Source of the DNA: Limivivens sp934393555 | Lineage (GTDB): Bacteria; Bacillota; Clostridia; Lachnospirales; Lachnospiraceae | DNA: 24,723 nucleotides | Direction of reading: 5' to 3' | Assembly: GCA_934393555.1 (NCBI GenBank) | Contig: CAKRQP010000023.1 | Span: 1 to 24,723 of the forward strand | Part shown: positions 13,504-20,554 of the stretch, piece by piece | Numbering within the stretch: position 1 is the first letter of the stretch | Layout of the letters: each line of letters opens with the position of its first letter | Notes under the pieces: model-generated | Told to the model about the DNA's origin: nothing | Databases searched by the model: none | What the model saw: the letters and a program-made list of their open reading frames with translations, nothing else | Program-made: the position numbers and the translations under genes

Positions 13504-15912
13504 TTATTCTGCTCTCATAAACACCTTCAGTACACGCTCTACGCAGATCTCCAGATCTTTTCTGGTAAGGAGTCCTTTCTCCAGAGCCTCCATCAGACGC
13601 TCCGGATAGCCGGTTCCCATCTTGATATCGTTTCCGGCCAGTGTCTCTTTGTAATGTTCTCCCTTGGTCCACCAGTCTGTCGTTACCAGTCCCTGGAAGC
13701 CCCACTCGTCACGGAGGATTCCGGTGAGAAGATCTTTGTTCTCGGAAGCCCGGTGGCCGTTGATCAGGTTATAGGAAGACATGATTGCCCAGGGATCTGC
13801 CTTTTTCACGATGATCTCAAAGGCTTTCAGATAGATTTCACGGATCGCACGCTCAGAAACCCGGGAATCACTGTTTTTCCGGTTGGTTTCTTTATTGTTG
13901 CAGGCAAAATGCTTCACAGTGGCTCCGATCTTCTGCGACTGGATACCGGTCACCATAGCAGAAGCCATTTCTCCGGTAAGATAAGGATCCTCGGAATAGT
14001 ACTCAAAGTTACGGCCGCAGAGCGGACTTCTGTGGATATTTACGGCCGGTGTCAGCCAGAAGGAAATATTATTCTCTTTCACTTCTCTGGCGGCTGCCGC
14101 TCCGACCTCCTCTACAAGGCTGCGGTTCCAGGTGCAGGCAAGCATGGTGGAACAGGGCCATGCAGTGGTGCAGACACCGCACTGAGGAGCGATACGAAGG
14201 CCCGCAGGACCATCGGCTGTCATCAGGTTCGGCACACCGTACTCCGGCAGATTTCCGAAGCCGAAGGTATTGGCCACGCCGGTGTTCGGCTGTCCGCCAA
14301 GAAGCTCTGCCAGTTCACGATCCGTCAGCTGAGCCATGAATTCATCCAGAGAGGCACGGCCTTCTGCCACATCGATGAGCATGATCTTTTTTACTGCTTC
14401 CTGTCCCCAGAGCTTGTAACGGGCTCTTGCACGGACTGCGGGAGCATCTCCTTCCACCTCATACTCCGGCCAGCCAAGGCCGTTCTCCATGAAGTCATTC
14501 GGCGTTCTCTGCGGAAGCTCTTCAAAGCTTCCGTCTGCCAACATTCTTTTCGTTAACTGGGAGGGAACCATTTTTTCCGTAAGCTGGAGCGTCACCTGAT
14601 CCTCATCAAGGGTCCAGACAAAATCCAGCAGACCTGCATCACGGACGGAATTTCCCAGATAGAAATGATACTCTCCTTTTTCCAGGACATATGCCGATTT
14701 CTGTACCTTGCCAAGGTCATCGTAGGAAGCCATGGCTGCCGTCGGGAGCGTAAGGACAAGCGTCTCTGTCTCACCGGGCTTCAGCTCCTTTGTTTTCTCA
14801 AAAGCCCCAAGGACACGGGCCGGTTTTCCAAGAAGCCCCTGCGGTGCGCCGTAATAAAGCTGCACGACTTCTTTTCCCGGAAAATCACCGGTATTTGTCA
14901 CCTGTACATTGACAAACACGGTGCCTTCTTTTTCTCCGCTCCAGACAGGCTCAATGGAAAATTCTGTATAGGAAAGACCGTAGCCAAAGGGATAATTGAC
15001 CTTCTCTTTTGCGTCTTTCATGGTTTCAAAATACCGGTAACCCACATAAATGTCATCGGTGTACTCCACATAATCGGGAGACTCGTGGAAATTTGCTGTG
15101 GAAGGATAATCATCCAGACTTCCTGCGAAGGTATCGGAAAGTTTACCGGAGGGGCTGACTTTTCCCATAAGGACGTCCGCCATGGCAAGGCCGCCTTCCA
15201 TTCCACCCTGCCATGCCAGAAGCACAGCCGGAAGCTTTTCATCGTCGATGAACCAGGAGGTGTCTACCATACCGCCCACATTCAATACCACAACGATCCG
15301 TTCAAAGCGTTCTTTTACTTTTGCAACGAGTGCTGCTTCTTCATGCGTCAGACAGAAATCACTGTCCTGAAAGATTTTTTCACTGAGTTCCGACTGACGT
15401 CTCTCATCAGAGACCTGTCCTTCATAGCGGACACTCTTTCTGTCCCAGCCCTCGCCGGAAAAACGGCTGATCACGATCAGCGCCGTATCCGTAAACGCTG
15501 CCGCACCGTCGAAAAGCTCTGCCGGAACGGCCGGTTCCACGGTCATCCCCGGAACGGCTCCGCCGGCGTACTGCTCCTTTACATTTTCCCGGTAAAAATC
15601 TGCCAGCGGCTCGTAAATCTCAGCCAGACCTTTTTCCTCCTTGAGGCCGTCGTAGAGATTTCTCACATGAGAAACCGTTACATCGCCGCTTCCGCCGCCT
15701 CCTTTTACATAATCAAAAACGCCTTTGCCAAAAAGTGCCAGTCTGGAGCCTTTTGCCAGAGGAAGAAGCTTCCCTGCGTTTTTCAGAAGCACCATGCCTT
15801 CCGTTCCGGCTTTTCTCGCCAGAGCCAGATGCTCCGCACAGGCTGTCACCTTTCTGCCGTCTCCGCCCAGTGGAAGATTCGGCTGGTAGTTTGCTCTTGT
15901 CCATTTTTCCAT
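13504..15912 (-). CDS. Domain-permuted glycoside hydrolase family 3 (beta-glucosidase-like)
   Basis: This 802-residue enzyme has the GH3 domains in swapped order. The alpha/beta sandwich comes first (about 30-300, with GGGGSGDVTV at 71-80 and SGEGWDR at 152-158, where Glu154 is a candidate acid/base). FGYGLSYTEFSI (309-320) and a fibronectin-like domain follow (about 325-435). The TIM barrel is last (about 520-800), with ADGPAGLR, CGRNFEYYSEDPYL, VKHFACNN and the nucleophile Asp746 in GLVTTDWW. This order is known from Ruminococcus albus and Butyrivibrio beta-glucosidases. The start at 15912 (MEKWTRANYQ) has AAGGAGG about 10 bases upstream; 42 extra in-frame codons further up lack such a site. 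There is no signal peptide, so it is cytoplasmic. It follows a structured leader and has its own terminator. Confidence 0.92.
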   Translation of the reverse strand: MEKWTRANYQPNLPLGGDGRKVTACAEHLALARKAGTEGMVLLKNAGKLLPLAKGSRLALFGKGVFDYVKGGGGSGDVTVSHVRNLYDGLKEEKGLAEIYEPLADFYRENVKEQYAGGAVPGMTVEPAVPAELFDGAAAFTDTALIVISRFSGEGWDRKSVRYEGQVSDERRQSELSEKIFQDSDFCLTHEEAALVAKVKERFERIVVVLNVGGMVDTSWFIDDEKLPAVLLAWQGGMEGGLAMADVLMGKVSPSGKLSDTFAGSLDDYPSTANFHESPDYVEYTDDIYVGYRYFETMKDAKEKVNYPFGYGLSYTEFSIEPVWSGEKEGTVFVNVQVTNTGDFPGKEVVQLYYGAPQGLLGKPARVLGAFEKTKELKPGETETLVLTLPTAAMASYDDLGKVQKSAYVLEKGEYHFYLGNSVRDAGLLDFVWTLDEDQVTLQLTEKMVPSQLTKRMLADGSFEELPQRTPNDFMENGLGWPEYEVEGDAPAVRARARYKLWGQEAVKKIMLIDVAEGRASLDEFMAQLTDRELAELLGGQPNTGVANTFGFGNLPEYGVPNLMTADGPAGLRIAPQCGVCTTAWPCSTMLACTWNRSLVEEVGAAAAREVKENNISFWLTPAVNIHRSPLCGRNFEYYSEDPYLTGEMASAMVTGIQSQKIGATVKHFACNNKETNRKNSDSRVSERAIREIYLKAFEIIVKKADPWAIMSSYNLINGHRASENKDLLTGILRDEWGFQGLVTTDWWTKGEHYKETLAGNDIKMGTGYPERLMEALEKGLLTRKDLEICVERVLKVFMRAE

Positions 15913-15973
15913 TGCTGTAATTCCTCCTTGTAAGTCTATGATGATACAGATCGTTCCCGACTTTTTAATGGAA

Positions 15974-16069
15974 GCTTTCAGCCCCCGAAAGCCTGCAGAT
16001 CCTGTTGTAAAGCGGACATTCGCAATCCGCTGCCCCACCGCTTAGTGCTCCGCGCACTTGAAGCGGGGG
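15974..16069 (-). other. Three-hairpin structured leader of the middle GH3 gene
   Basis: In the 265-base gap before the GH3 start three hairpins follow each other. The first is a 14-bp stem with two small bulges (16033-16048 with 16054-16069, loop TCCGC). The second is AGCGGA/TCCGCT (16011-16016/16026-16031). The third is GCTTTC/GAAAGC (15974-15979/15987-15992). An extended -10 like motif (minus strand TGTGATAAT, 16090-16098) lies just upstream and has no good -35 box, so all three would be in the transcript. No T-run follows any stem. It matches no riboswitch I recognise. Confidence 0.5.
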
Positions 16070-16177
16070 AATGCTTATTTTATCTTCAGATTATCACAAT
16101 CCTGCATGAAAAAACAGTGTCTTTTTTTTCGTATTTCATGACTTTTTTTGCACTTTTGCAAGACAGATCCGGTCTGC

Positions 16178-17557
16178 TTATGCCGTATGCGTCACCTTCT
16201 CCAGCATCTCTTTGGAAAGGATCTTCCTGATGTTCAGAAGGAACAGCGCTGAAGCGATCGCAACGGAGATCAGGTCAGCTACAGGCTCTGCGTAATACAC
16301 GCCCATCACACCGAAAAAGTGCGGCAGGATCAAAGCCATCGGGATCAGCAGGAACACTTTTCTAAGAAGCGCAATGCAAAGAGAGATCTTCGCCTGGCCA
16401 AGCCCCAGAAAGGAGCTCTGGATACCGCTCTGGATGCCGAAAACAGACATTCCGCACAGATAGACCGGCAAAACCTTTTTTACCAGGGCGATGAGTTCCT
16501 CATCTGTGGTAAACAATCTGGCAAAGACGCCGGGACGGAGCATGGCAAAGACCACATACAGAAAGGCTGCCAGGAAGGTGACGGAGATCATCCGGCGAAT
16601 GGTCATTTTTACACGGTCAAAGGAACCTGCACCGAAGTTGTAGCTGATGATGGGCTGCACTCCTGTGGTAAAGCCGTTGATCGGTACAAAAACCAGTTGT
16701 AAAACACTCTGAAGGATCGTCATGGATCCGACATAAAGATCTCCTCCGTAAACCTGCAGGCCATGGTTCATCACAATGGTGATGGCACTTTCCGTAGCCG
16801 CCATGATAAAGGGAGAAACGCCAAGTGCCATCACCTGACGGAGCAGAGCAAAATCCGGCCGCATACCGGACAGCCTCAGGCGGATGCCGGATTTCCCAGA
16901 GCAGAGGAACTTCAGGACCCAGGCGGCACTGAGAGCCTGGGAAAGAATCGTTGCCACAGCGGCTCCGGCCACACCCATATGAAAAACGAAGATAAAAAGC
17001 GGATCCAGTGCAATGTTTACAACTGCGCCGATCAGCACGGAACACATAGCTGTCCTGGCATGTCCCTGACAGCTGATAAACGTGTTCAGGCCTACCGCCA
17101 GCTGCACAAAAACCGTACCCAGAAGATAAATACTGATGTAGGTCGAGGAATAGCCGATGGTATTGTCACTGGCCCCGAAAAGATACAGCAGCGGTTTTTG
17201 AAAGACAAAGAAAAACAGCATCAGAAGCGCTGAAAAGAACAGAAGCAGCGATGCGGCATTTCCAAGGATCCTTTCTGCCCGTTTCCGGTCGCCCTGGCCC
17301 AGGGCAATGGATGCCAGTGGTGCGCCTCCTCCGCTGGCAAAGCCGGAAAAGGCAGAGATGATGGTAATGATCGGGAAAGTGACTCCCACACCAGTAAGCG
17401 CCGCAGCCCCCACACCGGGGATCCGGCCGATATAGATCCGGTCTACAATGTTATAAAGTACGTTTACGATCTGCGCCAGCACAGCCGGGATCGCCAGCGA
17501 GATCATCAGCTTCGTGATGTTCTCTGTTCCCAGCCTGCTGTCTTGATTTTTCTGCAT
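16178..17557 (-). CDS. MATE family multidrug/cation antiporter
   Basis: This 459-residue membrane protein has about twelve hydrophobic segments in two homologous halves. The N-terminal half opens with LMISLAIPAVLAQIVNVLYNIVDRIYIG, the classic MATE pattern, and the second half has QPIISYNFGAG (near 300). It is closest in style to MepA/NorM-like exporters, which use sodium or proton gradients to export cationic drugs or metabolites. The start has AGGAGG (17566-17571) 8 bases upstream. It stands alone between the met-type importer and the middle GH3, and no convincing terminator was found after its stop, so some read-through into the GH3 leader is possible. Its substrate and any link to sugar use are unknown. 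Confidence 0.92.
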   Translation of the reverse strand: MQKNQDSRLGTENITKLMISLAIPAVLAQIVNVLYNIVDRIYIGRIPGVGAAALTGVGVTFPIITIISAFSGFASGGGAPLASIALGQGDRKRAERILGNAASLLLFFSALLMLFFFVFQKPLLYLFGASDNTIGYSSTYISIYLLGTVFVQLAVGLNTFISCQGHARTAMCSVLIGAVVNIALDPLFIFVFHMGVAGAAVATILSQALSAAWVLKFLCSGKSGIRLRLSGMRPDFALLRQVMALGVSPFIMAATESAITIVMNHGLQVYGGDLYVGSMTILQSVLQLVFVPINGFTTGVQPIISYNFGAGSFDRVKMTIRRMISVTFLAAFLYVVFAMLRPGVFARLFTTDEELIALVKKVLPVYLCGMSVFGIQSGIQSSFLGLGQAKISLCIALLRKVFLLIPMALILPHFFGVMGVYYAEPVADLISVAIASALFLLNIRKILSKEMLEKVTHTA

Positions 17558-17672
17558 GAAATATGCCTCCTGGTTTTAGATTTTCTTCGATTTCCTCCAC
17601 TACAGCTTTCCGGTTTGCTCCGCTCTTCTTCCCGCTTTACTGTATGCTTTGAAAATCCTGTGCTTCAGCTAC

Positions 17673-17685
17673 GGCTATTATAGCC
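17673..17685 (-). promoter_or_regulatory. Consensus -10 box inside a palindrome, probable MATE promoter
   Basis: On the minus strand a perfect TATAAT (17677-17682) sits in the 13-bp palindrome GGCTATTATAGCC (17673-17685), about 120 bases before the MATE start. No good -35 box is visible at 16-18 bases. The gene may need an activator, or the palindrome may be an operator. Confidence 0.45.
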
Positions 17686-17721
17686 CACAATCCGCCAGAA
17701 AGCTATGCTTATACAGAAAAA

Positions 17722-17754
17722 AGCCCGTGCATCCTTTTTTCCGATGCACGGGCT
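17722..17754 (-). terminator. Terminator of the met-type importer operon
   Basis: A perfect 12-bp stem AGCCCGTGCATC/GATGCACGGGCT (17722-17733 with 17743-17754, 9-nt loop) is followed on the minus strand by TTTTTTCTG. It begins about 25 bases after the stop of the substrate-binding protein gene at 17780. Confidence 0.92.
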
Positions 17755-17779
17755 GTAAATCTTATATTCTGTTTTTTGC

Positions 17780-18718
17780 TTACTCAGCTGCAGTCTCTGT
17801 TTCTGTCTCGGTCTCTGCTGCTGTTTCGCTTTCTGCCTCAGAACCGGTCTCAGTCTCGGTCTCAGCCTCACTGTCATCGTAGGGGATAACGGCTCCGTCA
17901 TAAGTCTCATTGATGTAGTTTCTGATCTCATCGGATTTCAGAACATCTACCAGAGCCTGAACGCCCGGATTCTCTTCATTGCCTTCTTTTACGGCGATGA
18001 TGTTTACGTAGGTCTTGGCTGCCTCAGAGTCGGATTTCTCATAAGCCAGAGCGTCTTTTGCTACGGAGAAGCCTGCTGCCAGAGCGTAGTTTCCATTCAG
18101 TACCACATAAGCAGTCTCATCAACCACACGGGCTACCTGTGCTGCCTCCAGCTCTACGATATCCAGGTTGTACGGGTTCTCTTCAATATCGGTTACGGTA
18201 GCGGTAAGACCTGCACCGTCTTTCAGTTTGATCAGACCGTTATCCTGGAGAAGCAGGAGAGCTCTTGCCTCATTGGTGGTATCATTCGGAACTGCAACGG
18301 AATCGCCGTCAGCCACATCATCAAGGCTGGATTTGGTTCCCGGGTAGATTCCAAAGGGCTCATAGTGGATGCCGCCTACGCTTACCAGATGGCTGCCTTT
18401 TTCCTCATTGTACTGCTCCAGATAAGGAAGATGCTGGAAGTAGTTGGCGTCCAGATCACCACTCTCTACTACCTCATTGGGCATGATATAATCATCAAAT
18501 ACAGTTACCTGAAGGTCATATCCTTCCTCTGCCAGGATCGGTTTTGCCTGCTCCAGGATCTCTGCGTGAGGGGTTGCGGATGCTGCTACTTTGATCGGTG
18601 TGAGATCGCCTGCGGTCTCTGTCTCAGTTTCTGCTGCCTTTGTGGAAAGACCGGCACCTCCAAGGATAACGCCTGCGGTCAGAACGCCGCTTAATGCTGC
18701 TGCAAGTAATTTTTTCAT
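17780..18718 (-). CDS. metQ: MetQ/NlpA-family substrate-binding protein without lipidation cysteine
   Basis: This 312-residue protein should bind methionine, or a related small amino acid, for the MetN-MetI importer encoded just upstream. Family marks include IKVAASATPHAEIL (42-55), ANYFQHLPYLEQYN (91-104), VAVPNDTTNEARALLLLQDNG (141-161) and LNGNYALAAGF (207-217). Residues 1-28 form a signal peptide ending STKA-A. There is no lipobox and no cysteine anywhere, although the family is normally a lipoprotein. Short TETET runs follow the signal peptide, and a 30-residue Glu/Thr-rich tail (283-312) ends the protein. The start has GAGGAGG (18727-18733) 8 bases upstream. It is the last gene of a three-gene operon. 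Substrates other than methionine cannot be excluded. Confidence 0.88.
   Translation of the reverse strand: MKKLLAAALSGVLTAGVILGGAGLSTKAAETETETAGDLTPIKVAASATPHAEILEQAKPILAEEGYDLQVTVFDDYIMPNEVVESGDLDANYFQHLPYLEQYNEEKGSHLVSVGGIHYEPFGIYPGTKSSLDDVADGDSVAVPNDTTNEARALLLLQDNGLIKLKDGAGLTATVTDIEENPYNLDIVELEAAQVARVVDETAYVVLNGNYALAAGFSVAKDALAYEKSDSEAAKTYVNIIAVKEGNEENPGVQALVDVLKSDEIRNYINETYDGAVIPYDDSEAETETETGSEAESETAAETETETETAAE
17783..17872 (-). repeat. Low-complexity Glu/Thr repeat coding the MetQ tail
   Basis: The last 30 codons of the binding protein are a degenerate run of 6-bp units that read Thr-Glu, with Ala and Ser interruptions (AETETETETAAE at the very end). The same dipeptide follows the signal peptide near 18610-18630. 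Such a tract can change length by slippage in units of two residues. Confidence 0.7.
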
Positions 18719-18751
18719 AATAGTTTCCTCCTCTTATATATGCTTTATTTT

Positions 18752-19411
18752 TTATCTTCTCTTGTCCAGCCGGTTGGCCAGGGTTGTTCCGATCATCTGG
18801 AAAATCTGTACCAGAATGACCAGAAGTACTACCGTGACGACCATGATATCTGCCTGGTAGCGGTGATAACCGTACCGGATCGCGATATCTCCCAGTCCGC
18901 CTCCGCCAATGGTTCCTGCCATGGCTGAGTAGCCCAGGATGGTTCCTACTGCAATGGTTGCTCCGTTAATTAAGGAAGTTCTTGCCTCCACCAGGAGCAC
19001 TTTCATGATGATCCTTAAGTTGCTGGCTCCCATGGAACGGGCTGCCTCGATGACACCCTCATCAACTTCCTTTAAGGAAGATTCCACCATTCTGGCGATG
19101 AAGGGGCCGGCCGCGATGACCAGCGGCACTACCGTAGCTGTGGAACCGTAGCTTTTTCCAACGATCATACGGGTGAATGGAATCAGTAAGATCAGCAGGA
19201 TCAGAAACGGAATGCTTCGCACGATATTGGCAATGACGTCCAGGATGCGGTAGAGCACCCGGTTCGGTTTTAAACCTTCCTTATCAGATACTGCCAGGAG
19301 CACTCCCATAGGAAGTCCGATGACGTAACCCATTAACGTGGACAAAAGCGTCATATACAACGTTTCCTGGATTCCTTTCAGGATCATATCCACTACTTCT
19401 TTAGTCCACAC
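18752..19411 (-). CDS. metI: MetI-type ABC importer permease
   Basis: This 219-residue permease has about five membrane helices and the MetI landmarks. These are ETLYMTLLSTLMGYVIGLPMG near the N-terminus, IVRSIPFLILLILLIPFTR, the ATPase-docking loop EAARSMGASNLRIIMKVLL, and GGGGLGDIAIRYGY near the C-terminus. The predicted start is GTG at 19411, supported by GGGGAGG (19421-19427) 9 bases upstream. It overlaps the end of the ATPase gene by 11 bases, so the two are translationally coupled; an ATG eight codons later is the less supported alternative. It forms the methionine-type importer with the ATPase and the binding protein. Confidence 0.93.
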   Translation of the reverse strand: MWTKEVVDMILKGIQETLYMTLLSTLMGYVIGLPMGVLLAVSDKEGLKPNRVLYRILDVIANIVRSIPFLILLILLIPFTRMIVGKSYGSTATVVPLVIAAGPFIARMVESSLKEVDEGVIEAARSMGASNLRIIMKVLLVEARTSLINGATIAVGTILGYSAMAGTIGGGGLGDIAIRYGYHRYQADIMVVTVVLLVILVQIFQMIGTTLANRLDKRR

Positions 19412-20420
19412 TGTCCGTCACCTCCCCAATGGCAAGTCCGCGTTCCCTTAAGTACTGCTTCATGGCTTCCGCCTTTTCGCTGTCACCCGGGAATTGCAGG
19501 ATCATTTCGCCCTTTGCAACGCCACCCACGTTTTTCGTGTCGGCTTTTAAAATGTTGACCGGTTCATGGAATTTCAGGATCATATTTGCGATCACCGGCT
19601 CAAATGCCGAGTTCTCGGAAAATACGATCCGGACTTTGTCTCCGCTCCGGATCAGAGGCTTCAGGTCTGTTTCCTGGCTTCCGTCGGTGAGGATCAGTTC
19701 CTTCGCTACCTGGGACTTGGGATGATTGAAGATTTCTTCTACAGAACCTTCCTCTACCACCTCGCCGTCTTTTAAGATGGCAACCTTGGTACAGATCTCA
19801 CGGACTACGGACATCTGATGCGTAATGATGACGATCGTGATCTGAAGATTCCGGTTGATCTCCTCCAAAAGTTTCAGGATAGATGAGGTCGTCTGGGGAT
19901 CCAGTGCACTGGTGGCCTCATCACAGAGCAGGATCTTCGGGTCGGATGCCAGTGCTCTTGCAATGGCTACCCTCTGCTTCTGTCCTCCGGAGAGCTGTGC
20001 CGGATAGGCCTTCGCCTTGTCCTCAAGTCCTACGATCCTGAGAAGCTCCATAGCCCTTTTCCGGGCCTCCCCTTTTCGTTTGCCCTGAATATATAATGGA
20101 AAACAAATATTCTCCAGAACGGTTTTCTGCATCAGCAGATTGAAATGCTGAAAGATCATTCCGATCTTTTCCCGTTCTTTACGAAGTTCCTTTTCCGACA
20201 GGTCACTTAACGCTTTTCCCCGGATGGAAACCGTACCCTCCGTGGGCACCTCCAGGAAGTTCATACAGCGGACCAGGGTACTTTTTCCTGCTCCTGACAT
20301 TCCGATGATTCCGAAAATGTCGCCCGACTCAATGGCCAGATTTACATTTTTCAGAGCCTGCACCGAGCCGTCTTTCGAAATATAAGACTTTGAAACGTTC
20401 TCGATTAAAATCTCTGCCAT
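19401..20420 (-). CDS. metN: MetN-type ABC importer ATPase
   Basis: This 339-residue ATPase powers the importer. Walker A is GMSGAGKST (near 39-47), the Q-loop is in IGMIFQHFNLL, the signature is QLSGGQKQRVAIARAL, and Walker B is ILLCDEATSALDP with a switch histidine in IITHQMSV. The C-terminal 90 residues (from about 250, VRIVFSENSAFEPVIANM) match the ligand-sensing ACT-like domain by which MetN is inhibited when internal methionine is high. This domain makes a MetN assignment much better than a generic amino acid ATPase. The start has GAAAGGA about 9 bases upstream. It is the first gene of the operon; a promoter lies 30-60 bases before it. Confidence 0.95.
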   Translation of the reverse strand: MAEILIENVSKSYISKDGSVQALKNVNLAIESGDIFGIIGMSGAGKSTLVRCMNFLEVPTEGTVSIRGKALSDLSEKELRKEREKIGMIFQHFNLLMQKTVLENICFPLYIQGKRKGEARKRAMELLRIVGLEDKAKAYPAQLSGGQKQRVAIARALASDPKILLCDEATSALDPQTTSSILKLLEEINRNLQITIVIITHQMSVVREICTKVAILKDGEVVEEGSVEEIFNHPKSQVAKELILTDGSQETDLKPLIRSGDKVRIVFSENSAFEPVIANMILKFHEPVNILKADTKNVGGVAKGEMILQFPGDSEKAEAMKQYLRERGLAIGEVTDSVD

Positions 20421-20450
20421 TTCTTTTCTTTCCTTTCTTCGATGGAATCT

Positions 20451-20480
20451 ACTATAACACTTTTCTGGAAAATGTGTTAA
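20451..20480 (-). promoter_or_regulatory. metNIQ promoter with palindrome in the spacer
   Basis: Minus-strand TTAACA (20475-20480) and TATAGT (20451-20456) are 18 bases apart; each has one mismatch to consensus. An imperfect palindrome fills the spacer (20456-20478), with arms AACAC and GTGTT and inner TTT/AAA. The leader would be only about 25 bases, too short for an S-box or T-box. Control is probably by a repressor on this palindrome. Confidence 0.7.
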
Positions 20481-20492
20481 TCCGAAAAAATT

Positions 20493-20527
20493 ACAGCCAG
20501 CTATAGTTTAACACTATAACTGGCTGT
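20493..20527 (-). terminator. Terminator of the esterase-GH3 operon
   Basis: A 14-bp stem with one mismatch (20493-20506 with 20514-20527, 7-nt loop) is followed on the minus strand by TAATTTTTTCGG. It starts 27 bases after the GH3 stop at 20555 and lies just upstream of the met promoter. Confidence 0.9.
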
Positions 20528-20554
20528 CTGTAAACACTCAAATCCTAAGGAAAG

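Noticed and set aside
13504..16038. Gene order in the permuted GH3s as an assembly or rearrangement artefact
   Set aside because: Two independent genes in the window show the same order with complete motifs and no frame break, and this arrangement is established in Ruminococcus and Butyrivibrio enzymes.
16033..16069. The 14-bp hairpin read as a terminator
   Set aside because: GC-rich and stable, but followed on the minus strand by CAGCGGATTG with no T-run.
16140..16177. Terminator after the MATE gene
   Set aside because: Short inverted repeats exist (TTGCA/TGCAA at 16148-16161), but the stems are 5 bp and no T-run follows on the minus strand.
20421..20450. SAM or T-box riboswitch before metN
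   Set aside because: The distance from the predicted transcription start to the ATG is only about 25 bases. The nearest hairpin (20493-20527) is upstream of the promoter and terminates the previous operon.
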